64,000 bases of DNA. Source: CAYYKK01 sp964467935. Its GTDB lineage: Bacteria > Myxococcota_A > Polyangia > Polyangiales > Polyangiaceae. Both the position numbers and the translations under genes were made by a program. The stretch covers positions 1-64,000 of the forward strand of contig CAYYKK010000004.1 in NCBI GenBank assembly GCA_964467935.1. The letters run 5' to 3'. Below, one piece after another: positions 24,094 through 32,366 of this stretch (positions within the stretch are counted from its first letter, which is position 1; each line of letters begins with the position of its first letter). A model generated the notes under the pieces. It ran no database searches and was not told where the DNA came from. It saw nothing but the letters and a program-made list of their open reading frames with translations.

Positions 24094-25205
24094 GCCCCGT
24101 TCGGTCGCACCGTTCGTGCCAAGCCGGGCTTCTTCTTGGTGGCAGGGGGGCGCCTGCGACCGTAGCGCTTGAACACGAACGCGAGGACGCGCGCGACGGC
24201 CGTGAAGTGCTCGACCTTGATGGGCTTGCCGAGACGGACCTCGGCGTCGAGGAGGCGCGCCAGGCGGCGGTTCTCGATGATCGGGACGCCCTGCTCGCGG
24301 GCCTCTCGGCGGATGGCGAGCGCGACCTCGTCGTGCCCCTTCGCGACGACGGTCGGCGCCGGATCGTCGTCGCCGTAGCGGATGGCGACGGCGACGTGCG
24401 TCGGGTTCGTGACGACCACCGCGGCCGTCTTGACGTCGCTCATCATGCGCTTCTTGCTGAGAGCGCGCGCACGTTGTCGCATGCGCGCCTTCACCTTGGG
24501 GTCGCCGTCCTCCTGCTTCATCTCGTCCTTGAGCTCTTTGAGCGTCATCTTCATCTCCTGCTCGAGGGTGAAGCGGCTCTGGGCGTAGTCGATGGCGGCG
24601 ACGATCGCGGTGGCGCCGAGGACCTTCAGCGCGAGGTGGGCGCCCGCCGAGACCGCGGCGGCGCCGCTCGCGCGTCCGTCGACGGCGGCGAGCACGAGCA
24701 GCCCCGGCAGCTCGGCCGTGAGCGCCGAGTACGCGACGTAGCCGACCAGGCCCACCTTGAGCAGCGCGAGGGAGACCTCCTTCAGCGCCTTCTTCGGCGA
24801 GAGCATCTCCATGATCCGCGGCATGGGATCGAGGCGCTCGAGCTTCAGCCCGACGAGATCGAGGTTCGGGCTGAGGCCGGCCTGCGCCGCGCCGGAGACG
24901 AGCGCGGCGATCGCGGCGCCCACGACGGGCGGCACGACGAGCACGGCGAGCGCCCCGAGGGTCGCCGCCTTCACCCCGGCGAAGTCGCCGCGCGCCATCG
25001 CGGTGAGATCACCGAGCGCCTTCGAGAACAGGCGATCGATGGCCGAGCCCATCGCCTCGCGCATGCCGGCGACGACGAAGCCGGTGGCCGCGATGGTGAG
25101 GACGGCGCCCGCGTCGCGCGAGCGCGCGAACTTGCCCTGTTTACGGAAGTCTTCGCGCCGTTTTGGGGTCGCGTCGTACTTCTTGCTCTCCTCGTCCTCA
25201 GCCAC
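24090..25205 (-). CDS. flhB: Flagellar export switch protein FlhB
   Basis: A 371-residue protein. Four membrane segments are followed by a cytosolic domain with the self-cleaving NPTH motif (VVVTNPTHVAVAIRY) and the conserved VPIIENRRLARLL. Cleavage at NPTH switches export from rod/hook to filament proteins. The start overlaps fliR by 8 bases. Confidence 0.97.
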   Translation of the reverse strand: MAEDEESKKYDATPKRREDFRKQGKFARSRDAGAVLTIAATGFVVAGMREAMGSAIDRLFSKALGDLTAMARGDFAGVKAATLGALAVLVVPPVVGAAIAALVSGAAQAGLSPNLDLVGLKLERLDPMPRIMEMLSPKKALKEVSLALLKVGLVGYVAYSALTAELPGLLVLAAVDGRASGAAAVSAGAHLALKVLGATAIVAAIDYAQSRFTLEQEMKMTLKELKDEMKQEDGDPKVKARMRQRARALSKKRMMSDVKTAAVVVTNPTHVAVAIRYGDDDPAPTVVAKGHDEVALAIRREAREQGVPIIENRRLARLLDAEVRLGKPIKVEHFTAVARVLAFVFKRYGRRRPPATKKKPGLARTVRPNGA

Positions 25206-25992
25206 CAGCGGCGATGCTCAGCAGGACTCGGTCCATCAGCGTCCCGAGGCTCGCGAAGTGCTCGCCGAGCCAAGTGGACGCGTCCGGCAGCGCGGCGCTG
25301 AACGTGAGCAGGCCCGCGGCGATGAGCACCGAGAAGCCGATGTTGAAGATCTGGAGCGTCGGCGCGAGCCGCGCGACGAGCGCGAGCGCGACCTGCGTGA
25401 CGAGCGACACGGCGACCACGGGCATCGCGAGCCTCAGGCCGACGGCGATCGACTGCCCCGCCAGCTCCGTGAAGAGGGGCACCGCTCCGCCGAGGTGGAG
25501 CTCGCTCCCCACCGGGACCGCGTCGAAGGAGCGGATGAGGTACGCGAGCGCGACGCGGTGGGCGCCGCACGAGAACGCGAGCAACATCGCGAAGAGCGTG
25601 ATGACGCGGGAAATCGCGGTCTCTTCGGCGCCGAGGGTGGGATTGAGGAGCGCCGGCGCGCCGAGCCCCGTGCCCTGCGACACGAGCTCACCCATCGCCT
25701 CGGCGGCGGCGAGCAAGAGGCGGAAGACGAAGGCGATCGCCACGCCGAACGCGACCTCCACGGCGGCGGAGAGGAGGTACATCGCGTCGAGGACGAGCGG
25801 CGTGGCCGGCTGTGCGGCAGAGAGCATCGACACGTAGCCGAGCGCGCACACGAGGCCGACGCGCTGGGACCGGGGCACGTCTGCGCCGGGGAAGGGCGAG
25901 GCGACCACGAACCCCGCGACCCGCGCGACGACGAGCCCCAAGAGGAGCACGTTTCGGAAGAGCCACTCTCGCAGGATCGAGCCTAGATCCAC
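25198..25992 (-). CDS. fliR: Flagellar export gate protein FliR
   Basis: A 264-residue membrane protein with about six hydrophobic segments and FliR features (VARVAGFVVASPFPGADVPRSQRVG, LLAAAEAMGELVSQGTGLG, GLRLAMPVVAVSLVTQVALALVARLAP). It is part of the FliPQR core. It follows fliQ by 22 bases. Confidence 0.95.
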   Translation of the reverse strand: MDLGSILREWLFRNVLLLGLVVARVAGFVVASPFPGADVPRSQRVGLVCALGYVSMLSAAQPATPLVLDAMYLLSAAVEVAFGVAIAFVFRLLLAAAEAMGELVSQGTGLGAPALLNPTLGAEETAISRVITLFAMLLAFSCGAHRVALAYLIRSFDAVPVGSELHLGGAVPLFTELAGQSIAVGLRLAMPVVAVSLVTQVALALVARLAPTLQIFNIGFSVLIAAGLLTFSAALPDASTWLGEHFASLGTLMDRVLLSIAAGG

Positions 25993-26014
25993 GACGTTCC
26001 CCGGAGGCGAGCGG

Positions 26015-26284
26015 TCAGCGCACGACGTGCGCGACGTCGCCGAACGTCGCGCGGGTGTACGAGAGGACCTTCTCGGCGAGGGCGGGACCCGCGACGAGCA
26101 GGAGCGCGACGAGGCCGGCGACCTTCACCGCGTACGCGATGCTCGGCTCGTTCACCTGCGTCGCGGTCTGGAGCACGCCGACGCCGGTCCCCACCACGAG
26201 CGCGACGCCGAGCACGGGGCCCGTGGCCGCGAGCGTCGTCTGCACGAACGTCGAGATCAGCTGGAGCGCGTGGTCGTTCGTCAT
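26015..26284 (-). CDS. fliQ: Flagellar export gate protein FliQ
   Basis: An 89-residue protein with two membrane helices and the FliQ loop (VGTGVGVLQTATQVNEPSIAYAVK). Four copies wrap around the FliPR core. The ATG at 26284 overlaps the fliP stop (ATGA). Confidence 0.95.
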   Translation of the reverse strand: MTNDHALQLISTFVQTTLAATGPVLGVALVVGTGVGVLQTATQVNEPSIAYAVKVAGLVALLLVAGPALAEKVLSYTRATFGDVAHVVR

Positions 26285-27036
26285 TGGAAGCTCCTGAGGA
26301 GCGAGCCGATGAGGAGGTTCCAGCCGTCGACGAGCACGAAGATCATGAGCTTCAGCGGCAGCGCGATGTTCGAAGGCGGCACCATCATCATGCCCATGCT
26401 CATCAGCCCCGAGCTCACCGCGAGATCGATCACGAGGAACGGCAGGAGCACGAGGATGCCCATCTCGAAGCTCGTGGTGAGCTCGCTCACCATGAACGCC
26501 GGCGCGGCGACGCGCATCGGCACCTCCTCCTCCGTCTTCGGCAGCGGCAGCTTCGCGGCGTCGTAGAAGAGCGCGAGGTCCTCCTCGCGCGTCTGGCGCA
26601 GCATGAAGGCGCGCAGCGGGGCGAGCCCGCGATCGAGCGCGACGCTCTCGGTGATTTCGCCCCGAGAGAGGGGCTCGTACGCGTCGTGGACGACGCGGTC
26701 CATGACCGGCGCCATCGTGAAGCTCGTGAGGAAGAGGGCCATGCCGACGAGCACTTGGTTCGGCGGCGTCTGGTGCGTGCCGAGCCCCTGGCGCACGAAG
26801 GACAGCACGACGACGAAGCGCGTGAAGCTCGTCATCGTCAGCACGATCGCCGGCAGCAGCGACAGCAGCGTGAGGACCGCGAGGATCAGCAGCTCGGGGG
26901 TGAGCCCCCCCTTCGATCCGGCGTGATCCGCGCCCTGTCCGAACAAGTCGAGCACGCCCGCCGACGCTTGGTGCTCTGCGCCCGCCCACGCGAACGCGCC
27001 GAGCGCCGCGCCGACGAGGTGCCTCCCCGCCTTCAC
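26281..27036 (-). CDS. fliP: Flagellar export gate protein FliP
   Basis: A 251-residue protein with a signal-like N-terminus (RHLVGAALGAFAWAGAEHQASA) and the FliP core: LLPAIVLTMTSFTRFVVVLSFVRQGLG, QTPPNQVLVGMALFLTSFTMAPV, VPAFMVSELTTSFEMG-like segment and PFLVIDLAVSSGLMSMGMMM. The GTG start at 27036 overlaps the fliO stop (GTGA). Confidence 0.96.
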   Translation of the reverse strand: MKAGRHLVGAALGAFAWAGAEHQASAGVLDLFGQGADHAGSKGGLTPELLILAVLTLLSLLPAIVLTMTSFTRFVVVLSFVRQGLGTHQTPPNQVLVGMALFLTSFTMAPVMDRVVHDAYEPLSRGEITESVALDRGLAPLRAFMLRQTREEDLALFYDAAKLPLPKTEEEVPMRVAAPAFMVSELTTSFEMGILVLLPFLVIDLAVSSGLMSMGMMMVPPSNIALPLKLMIFVLVDGWNLLIGSLLRSFQ

Positions 27037-27971
27037 GACCGGCCGCTCCGCATCGTGAGCAGCCCCGACACCTGTCCTTCGACGTTCGGCGTCGAGCGCC
27101 GCGACGCGGTCTTCTTGGTCGACGCGGCCGGCTCCTTCTCGGCGCGCTCCGCGCGCGAGGCGGGCGAGAGCACGGTCGGGCGCCCGCTGTCGGGGATCGG
27201 CGTCGCTCGCGCGGCGCGCGCGGAGAGCACCGGGCGGCTCGCGGGCGGCGGCGCGCGTCGCACCGGCTCCTCGTCGAGCTCCGGCTCGGCGTCGAGATCG
27301 AGATCGCGCTTCGCCGAGGCGAAGAGGCGCGCGAGGCCCTCCTCCGCGGGCGTCGCCGAGGCCTCGATCATCTCCTCCTGCGTGAGCACCGTCAGCGTTC
27401 GGATCGAGCTCGGCGTGACGCCGAGCAGGAGGCGCTGGCCGTCGACCTCGACGATGCACACCTCGGTGCGCGCGCCGATCGACGCGCGCGCCGTCACGCG
27501 CAGCGCGGGGAGCTTCGAGGGTTGCGCGCCCGCGCGACGCTTGTAGACGAAGAACGCGACGCCTCCGATCATCGCCGCGAGCGCGAGCTTCGTGCCGAGG
27601 CCCATGACCGGCGCGGCCGGAGGGGCCTCGATCGCGTGGGTGGGTCGCAGCGCGAGCGGCTCGCCCGCCGGCTTGTCGGCGGGCTTCGGGGCCTCGGGCG
27701 CGGGCTTCGGCTCGGCCTTGTCCTCGGCGTCCTTCGGCGCGGGCTTGTCGCCCTCGTCCGCGGCCTTCTCGAGCTTGTCGATGACCTTGTCGGTCTTCTC
27801 CGCCGCCTTCTCGGCGGCCTTGGCCGCGGCCTTGTCGGCGGCGGCCTTCTCCGCAGCGGCCTTGTCCGCGGCGCCGCGCTCGGCAGCGGCCTTGTCTCCG
27901 GCGGCCATGACCAGCGCGGGCGTCAAAACGGTGACGCCGACCGCCATCAACGTGGCGATGAGGCGCCTCAC
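27033..27971 (-). CDS. fliO: FliO-like flagellar biosynthesis protein with Ala/Lys-rich periplasmic region
   Basis: A 312-residue protein, far longer than usual FliO (about 120-150). It has a cleavable-type signal (LIATLMAVGVTVLTPALVMA), an Ala/Lys/Asp/Glu repeat (AADKAAAEKAAADKAAAK), a Pro-rich spacer and a membrane segment (GTKLALAAMIGGVAFFVY). The cytosolic FliO domain follows (LRVTARASIGARTEVCIVEVDGQRLLLGVTPSSIRTL). A disordered basic tail ends it. FliO helps FliP ring assembly. The call rests on the domain and on its place between fliN and fliP. The GTG start overlaps the fliN stop. Confidence 0.85.
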   Translation of the reverse strand: MRRLIATLMAVGVTVLTPALVMAAGDKAAAERGAADKAAAEKAAADKAAAKAAEKAAEKTDKVIDKLEKAADEGDKPAPKDAEDKAEPKPAPEAPKPADKPAGEPLALRPTHAIEAPPAAPVMGLGTKLALAAMIGGVAFFVYKRRAGAQPSKLPALRVTARASIGARTEVCIVEVDGQRLLLGVTPSSIRTLTVLTQEEMIEASATPAEEGLARLFASAKRDLDLDAEPELDEEPVRRAPPPASRPVLSARAARATPIPDSGRPTVLSPASRAERAEKEPAASTKKTASRRSTPNVEGQVSGLLTMRSGRS

Positions 27972-28255
27972 GGTCGCTCTCCCGAAGGCGTGGCCAGCTC
28001 GGTGATGCGGACGCCGTAGCGATCGCCGAGCACGACGGCCTCGCCGCGCCCGAGCAGCTGATCGTTGACGTAGATGTCCACCGGTTCGCCGGCGGCCTTG
28101 GCGATCTCGATCGTCTGGCCCGGCGTCAGGCGGAGGATGTCGGCGATGCGCTTGCGGCAGCGACCGATCTCGATGGTGATCTCCACCTCCACGTCGCGGA
28201 GCATGTGGAACGCGCCCAGATCGAGCAGCGGTGCGGCGGGGGAATCGAGGCTCAT
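27968..28255 (-). CDS. fliN: Flagellar motor switch protein FliN
   Basis: A 95-residue protein made of the SpoA/FliN domain: DVEVEITIEIGRCRKRIADILRLTPGQTIEI, PVDIYVNDQLLGRGEAVVLGDRYGVRITEL. It forms the lower C-ring. It is the first gene of the fliNOPQR-flhBAF operon, has GGAGGAACG before the ATG, and has a sigma54-type promoter 45 bases upstream. fliM is not adjacent but 5.5 kb away. Confidence 0.95.
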   Translation of the reverse strand: MSLDSPAAPLLDLGAFHMLRDVEVEITIEIGRCRKRIADILRLTPGQTIEIAKAAGEPVDIYVNDQLLGRGEAVVLGDRYGVRITELATPSGERP

Positions 28256-28299
28256 GAGACGTTCCTCCAGAGGCGCTTCGTCGCGCCCGGGGAACGTTC

Positions 28300-28315
28300 A
28301 GCAAGGCGTGTGCCC
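28300..28315 (-). promoter_or_regulatory. Sigma54 promoter of the fliN operon
   Basis: On the minus strand the sequence GGGCACACGCCTTGCT matches the -24/-12 consensus TGGCACG-N4-TTGCW at 10 of 12 defined positions, with GG and GC twelve bases apart. Transcription would start near 28290, about 35 bases ahead of the fliN ATG. Confidence 0.75.
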
Positions 28316-28341
28316 GGTGCCTATCGCAGAGAGCGCGCGGA

Positions 28342-29061
28342 TCAAGGCAGTCCGGGGATCGGCGGCAGGCCGCTCGGCAACGTGGGCAGGGGCGGGAGCG
28401 TCGACGGGATGACGAACGGCTGTCCGAAGGGATTGGTGGGCGACGGGGACGCGGTCGACGACGACGACGCGGAGGGGGACGCCGTGGGGCGCGTCGTGGG
28501 GGGATGCGTCGGCGTCGTCGCGGGCGTGGGCGGGCTCTCGGGCGTCGGCTGCGGCGTGGCGGGCGTCGGATCGGGCTCGCTCGGCTGCGGCGCGTTCGTC
28601 GGCGTCGCGGCGGGCACGCTCGAGTGGAGCGGGATCGGGTCGGAGGCCTGATCGTCGCTCGATCGGCTCGCGCGCAAGGTGAACACGAGCGCTGCGATCA
28701 CGCAGCCGAGTGCGACGGACGTCCCCGCGACGATGGCGACGACCCGACCCTGGCCTCCGCGCGGCGACCGACGCGCGCGTCCTTCCGTCGGCGCGGCCAT
28801 CTCACGGACGGCCGGCTCGACGACGGTGGGCTGCGCGCCGCGCGGCGGACCGTCGGAGGGCTGCGTCGCTTGCACGTGGCTCCCCGCGGGCGGCCCGCCG
28901 TCTCCTGGCTCGGTGCGCGCCGCGCCTCCCGGCGGCGGATCGGCCGCCGCTGCGCCCGCGAGGATCACCTTCTCGCCGTAGCCCTCGTCGGCGGCCGCGC
29001 CGGCTCCTGGCGCGGCGATCTCGTCGGTTCCGTGAGGACCCTTCCTGATGCCGTTCGTCAT
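28342..29061 (-). CDS. Single-pass membrane protein with Pro/Thr/Ser-rich outer part
   Basis: A 239-residue protein. The N-terminal 105 residues are Gly/Ala/Pro-rich and lack order. One membrane helix follows (VVAIVAGTSVALGCVIAALVFTL, about 106-128, preceded by RRSPRGG). The rest is a repetitive Pro/Thr/Ser chain ending PPLPTLPSGLPPIPGLP. No catalytic motif and no recognised family. The ATG at 29061 has no clear ribosome site. Confidence 0.5.
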   Translation of the reverse strand: MTNGIRKGPHGTDEIAAPGAGAAADEGYGEKVILAGAAAADPPPGGAARTEPGDGGPPAGSHVQATQPSDGPPRGAQPTVVEPAVREMAAPTEGRARRSPRGGQGRVVAIVAGTSVALGCVIAALVFTLRASRSSDDQASDPIPLHSSVPAATPTNAPQPSEPDPTPATPQPTPESPPTPATTPTHPPTTRPTASPSASSSSTASPSPTNPFGQPFVIPSTLPPLPTLPSGLPPIPGLP

Positions 29062-29198
29062 CGCTGGCCGATGCTAGCGGATGCGCGCCGCGGCGCACGC
29101 CTCGCGCACGGCGGCGTCGCCGAGATCGTGCGCCGCCCGGGCCCGCCTTGGAGGGGTTCTGAGTGGATCCGCTCCGCCTTTCGCCCTACGAGAGATCG

Positions 29199-30317
29199 AT
29201 GCGCTCGCTCGCTCTCCTCTCCCTCGCGTGCCTCACGACCTCGCTCGCCTGCGTCGACGCGCCTCCGACGAGCGAGCGCGAGGGCGTCGACTCGTCGCCG
29301 ATCGTCGGCGGCACGGCGAGCGACGCGGGCGACGACGAGGTCGTGCTCATCCTCACGCACGTCCCCTCGAAGGACACCGCCGCCGGCAAGTACTACCTCA
29401 ACTGCACCGGCACGCTGCTCGCCCCGAACCTCGTCCTCACCGCGCGCCACTGCGTCTCGGACACGACGAGCGGCACGTTCACTTGCGGCGAGGACGGGAC
29501 CCTCACCCAAGGACCGGGCGGCACCATCGGCGCCGACTTCGTCCCCTCCGACACGCACGTCCTCGTGGGGCCGACCCTCCCCCAGAACATCGACGTGTCG
29601 CAGTTTCCCGGCGTGGGCGAGAGCTACGTGCACGACGCGGCCACCGTCACATGCAACGACGATGTAGCGCTGATCGTGTTGCAAAAGCCGATTCCGAACG
29701 CCAAGATCGCGCCCATCCGCCTCTCGGGCGACGTTCAGATCGGCGAGGCGCTCGTCGCGATCGGCTGGGGCGCCACCGAGACCTCCTTCGTCCCGCCCGG
29801 GCGACAGCGGCGTGACGGGGTGAGCGTCGTCGACGTCGGACCCTCACCGACGCCGCGCATCGGCGGTCGCCTCGCCGCGAACGAGTTCCTCGCGAGCGAG
29901 TCCGTCTGCTTCGGCGACAGTGGTGGCCCGGCCTTCGACGCGACGTCGGGCGCCGTCGTCGGCGTCGTGTCGCGCGGCCCCAACGGCGGCGTGACGACGA
30001 ACGGCTCGGGGTGCGTCGGAACGCAGCACACCTTCATGAAGACCTCCGCGTTTGCCGATCTGATCGGCCAAGCGTTCGCCGTCGCGGGCGGCGCGCCGTG
30101 GCTCGAGGGAGAGCCTCCTCCCGGGCAGGGCGGCGGTGGTGCGGGCGGCGCCGGAGGCGGTCACGCGGGCGGCGGCCCCCCCGCCAAGACGACCGAAGAG
30201 GGGTGCGCGGTCGCCGCCGGTTACGGCGGCGCTCCGCTGGAGGCGCCCCCCGCGCTCGTCGCGTCGCTCGTGCTCGCGATCGGCGCGCGACGCGCTCGGC
30301 GCATCCGCCGCGCGTGA
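29199..30317 (+). CDS. Trypsin-like serine protease with MYXO-CTERM-like tail
   Basis: A 372-residue S1-family protease. A lipoprotein or secretory signal (RSLALLSLACLTTSLAC) is followed by the activation-type IVGGT, LTARHCV (His), a DDVALIVL segment (Asp) and CFGDSGGPAF (Ser), so the catalytic triad is complete. A Gly-rich linker leads to a C-terminal Cys, hydrophobic stretch and Arg-rich end (LVASLVLAIGARRARRIRRA), the layout of MYXO-CTERM surface-sorting tails seen in Myxococcota. The ATG at 29199 was preferred to GTG at 29163 because the signal starts there. Confidence 0.88.
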   Translation: MRSLALLSLACLTTSLACVDAPPTSEREGVDSSPIVGGTASDAGDDEVVLILTHVPSKDTAAGKYYLNCTGTLLAPNLVLTARHCVSDTTSGTFTCGEDGTLTQGPGGTIGADFVPSDTHVLVGPTLPQNIDVSQFPGVGESYVHDAATVTCNDDVALIVLQKPIPNAKIAPIRLSGDVQIGEALVAIGWGATETSFVPPGRQRRDGVSVVDVGPSPTPRIGGRLAANEFLASESVCFGDSGGPAFDATSGAVVGVVSRGPNGGVTTNGSGCVGTQHTFMKTSAFADLIGQAFAVAGGAPWLEGEPPPGQGGGGAGGAGGGHAGGGPPAKTTEEGCAVAAGYGGAPLEAPPALVASLVLAIGARRARRIRRA

Positions 30318-30375
30318 GAGCGCCGCAGCGCGCCTCGTCGTTTCACCGTGGACGGGACCTTCGACCGCCGCGAAG

Positions 30376-30618
30376 ATGGGTGCGATGAACAAGCTCGCGT
30401 TCGTGAACCACCTGAAGGGTGAGGAGATGCCGGTCGTGACGCTGCAGCTGCAGAATGGAAAGCAGGCCTCCGGCATCGTCGCCAAGGTCGATGCCGACGC
30501 GGCGGGGGACGGCACCCTGACCGTGATGGGCGACGATCTCAGCCCCATGACCATCGTGATCGCCGACCTGAAGCAAGCGATCGTGCTCGACGCCGCAGGG
30601 CGCCCGAAGTCCTTCTGA
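30376..30618 (+). CDS. Small conserved-looking protein of unknown function
   Basis: An 80-residue protein starting GAMNKLAFVNHLKGEEMPVVTLQLQ. The pattern of short strands (VTLQLQNGKQASGIVAKVD, GTLTVMGDDLSPMTIVIADLKQAIVL) suggests a small beta-barrel, but no family is recognised. The frame could also start at a second Met four codons in. It lies just before the methyltransferase gene on the same strand. Confidence 0.55.
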   Translation: MGAMNKLAFVNHLKGEEMPVVTLQLQNGKQASGIVAKVDADAAGDGTLTVMGDDLSPMTIVIADLKQAIVLDAAGRPKSF

Positions 30619-30646
30619 GACGAGCGCGCGCGACGCAGAGAGCGCG

Positions 30647-31429
30647 ATGACGTTCAAGGATCACTTCTCGGGCCACGCGGGCGAGTACGCGTCGTACCGG
30701 CCTACCTACCCGGACGATCTCTTCGCCGCGATCGCGCGGCTCGCGCCCGGGACGGGGCTCGCGTGGGACGTGGCTTGCGGGAGCGGGCAGGCTGCTCGCG
30801 CGCTCGCGCGCCATTTCGATCACGTCGTGGCGACCGATGCGTCGGCCGAGCAGATCGCCCACGCGGAGCGCGACCCACGCGTCGATTACCGGGTCGAGCC
30901 CGCGGAGGGCTCCACCCTCGCCCCCCAATCGGTCGACGCCGTCACGATCGCGCAGGCGTTGCATTGGCTGGACCTCGCGCGCTTCTGGCCCGAGGTCGAG
31001 CGGGTCGCGCGGCCGGGCGCGGTCGTCGCGGCGATCTCGTACGCGTTGATGCACGTGGAGGGGACGGACGTCGACGCGATCGTCGCAAACCTCTATTCCG
31101 ACGTGGTCGGCGCGTATTGGCCGCCCGAGCGGGTGCACGTCGAGGAGGGCCTCCGACGGCTCGTCTTTCCGCTCGCGCCGCTCGACCTCGGCACCTTCGA
31201 AATGAGCGCGTCGTGGACGCTCGAGGAGCTCGTCGGTTACCTCGGCACTTGGTCGGCGGTGACGCGGCACCGAAATGCCACCGGCGCGGACGCCCTCGTC
31301 TCGACGCGCGCGCGCCTCGCCGAGGTGTGGGGCGCACCCGAGACGCAGAAGCGCGTGCGCTGGCCGCTCTCGGTGCGCGCCGGGCGTGTCGGCGACGCGG
31401 GGGCGCCCGCGCCCTCGACGATCAAATGA
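30647..31429 (+). CDS. SAM-dependent methyltransferase (class I)
   Basis: A 260-residue methyltransferase. SAM-binding motif I is WDVACGSGQAARAL, followed by VVATDASAEQI, and the later VDAVTIAQALHWLDLARFWPEVERVARPGAVVA is typical of the Methyltransf_11 group. The FKDHFSGHAGEYASYRPTYP start is shared by a widely spread family of unknown substrate. The last 8 bases overlap the convergent aldo/keto reductase gene. Confidence 0.85.
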   Translation: MTFKDHFSGHAGEYASYRPTYPDDLFAAIARLAPGTGLAWDVACGSGQAARALARHFDHVVATDASAEQIAHAERDPRVDYRVEPAEGSTLAPQSVDAVTIAQALHWLDLARFWPEVERVARPGAVVAAISYALMHVEGTDVDAIVANLYSDVVGAYWPPERVHVEEGLRRLVFPLAPLDLGTFEMSASWTLEELVGYLGTWSAVTRHRNATGADALVSTRARLAEVWGAPETQKRVRWPLSVRAGRVGDAGAPAPSTIK

Positions 31430-32318
31430 GCCCGTCCCAGGCTCGTCCGTGACCCGAGAACGCGCGCTGAACCGCGATGTTCACGGGGTGCGCGAGCTCG
31501 CCGTGGGCCGCGACCTCGGCGGCGCGCAAGAGGTGAGCCCGCTGCGTGGTGCCGACGAGCGCGCAATCGACGCCCGGCGCGAAGGCCGCGAAGCGGAGCG
31601 CGATCTCGTCGAGCGGGCTGCCGAGATCCGGCAATGGCATCGCCCTCATTCGATCCCAATACGTGGCGAGGTCCTCGCGCGTGGGGCGCTCGCTCGACGT
31701 CCACACCGCATTGCCGAGCGAGCGCTTCGCGACCACGCCGATGCCCCGCTCGACCGCGGCCGGAATGGCGCCCTTCAGCGCCGCTTGATCGAAGAGGTTG
31801 ACCGAGCATTCGACGACGTCCACGCCGCCCTCGCGAATGGCCCAGCCGAGCGCGGCCCCGTCGCCCGAATAGCCGAACGCGCGGATCTTGCCCTGCCGCT
31901 TTGCCTCGCGGAGCGGCTCGAAGAGATCGTTTTCCTCCAGTTGCTCGCGGCTGCACGAATGCAGGAGCACCACGTCGATCCGATCCGTCCCCAGCCGCTC
32001 GAGCGCCTGGTCGATCCCGAGCGAGAGACAGCGCGGCGTCCAGTCCGCCTCGCCAGCGACGCCATAGCCGACCTTCGTCACGAGGGTCACGCCGTCGCGG
32101 ACGGACCGCAATGCACGCCCGACGCGCTCTTCGGACGCTCCATAGCTCGGGGCCGTGTCGACGACGGTGATTCCGAGCTCGACGGCCGATCGAACGAGGC
32201 GCTCCGCGTGAGCGTCGGAGACGAGGGAGTCGCCGATGGGGCCGGCGCCGAAGCCGATCGCCGAGACCTCGAGGCCGGTGCGGCCGAGCGCGCGCCTGGG
32301 GATGATCGTGTCGTGCAT
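31422..32318 (-). CDS. Aldo/keto reductase
   Basis: A 298-residue NADPH-dependent oxidoreductase of the TIM-barrel AKR superfamily. The N-terminal RRALGRTGLEVSAIGFGAGPIGD, the catalytic-tetrad region DTAPSYGASEERVGRAL (Asp, Tyr) and VTKVGYG (Lys) are clear. It resembles the L-fucose/D-threo-aldose dehydrogenase-like branch. The AraC-type gene upstream on the same strand might control it. Confidence 0.88.
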   Translation of the reverse strand: MHDTIIPRRALGRTGLEVSAIGFGAGPIGDSLVSDAHAERLVRSAVELGITVVDTAPSYGASEERVGRALRSVRDGVTLVTKVGYGVAGEADWTPRCLSLGIDQALERLGTDRIDVVLLHSCSREQLEENDLFEPLREAKRQGKIRAFGYSGDGAALGWAIREGGVDVVECSVNLFDQAALKGAIPAAVERGIGVVAKRSLGNAVWTSSERPTREDLATYWDRMRAMPLPDLGSPLDEIALRFAAFAPGVDCALVGTTQRAHLLRAAEVAAHGELAHPVNIAVQRAFSGHGRAWDGLI

Positions 32319-32366
32319 GGACGAGCACTCTAGGCTCGGTCGGAGATTCAGGCTTACGAGAAACAG

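Noticed and set aside
28291..28299. GGAACGTTC palindrome near fliN as a copy of the TGGAAC enhancer
   Set aside because: It lies downstream of the promoter at the transcript start and shares only the GGAAC core, so it does not fit an enhancer.
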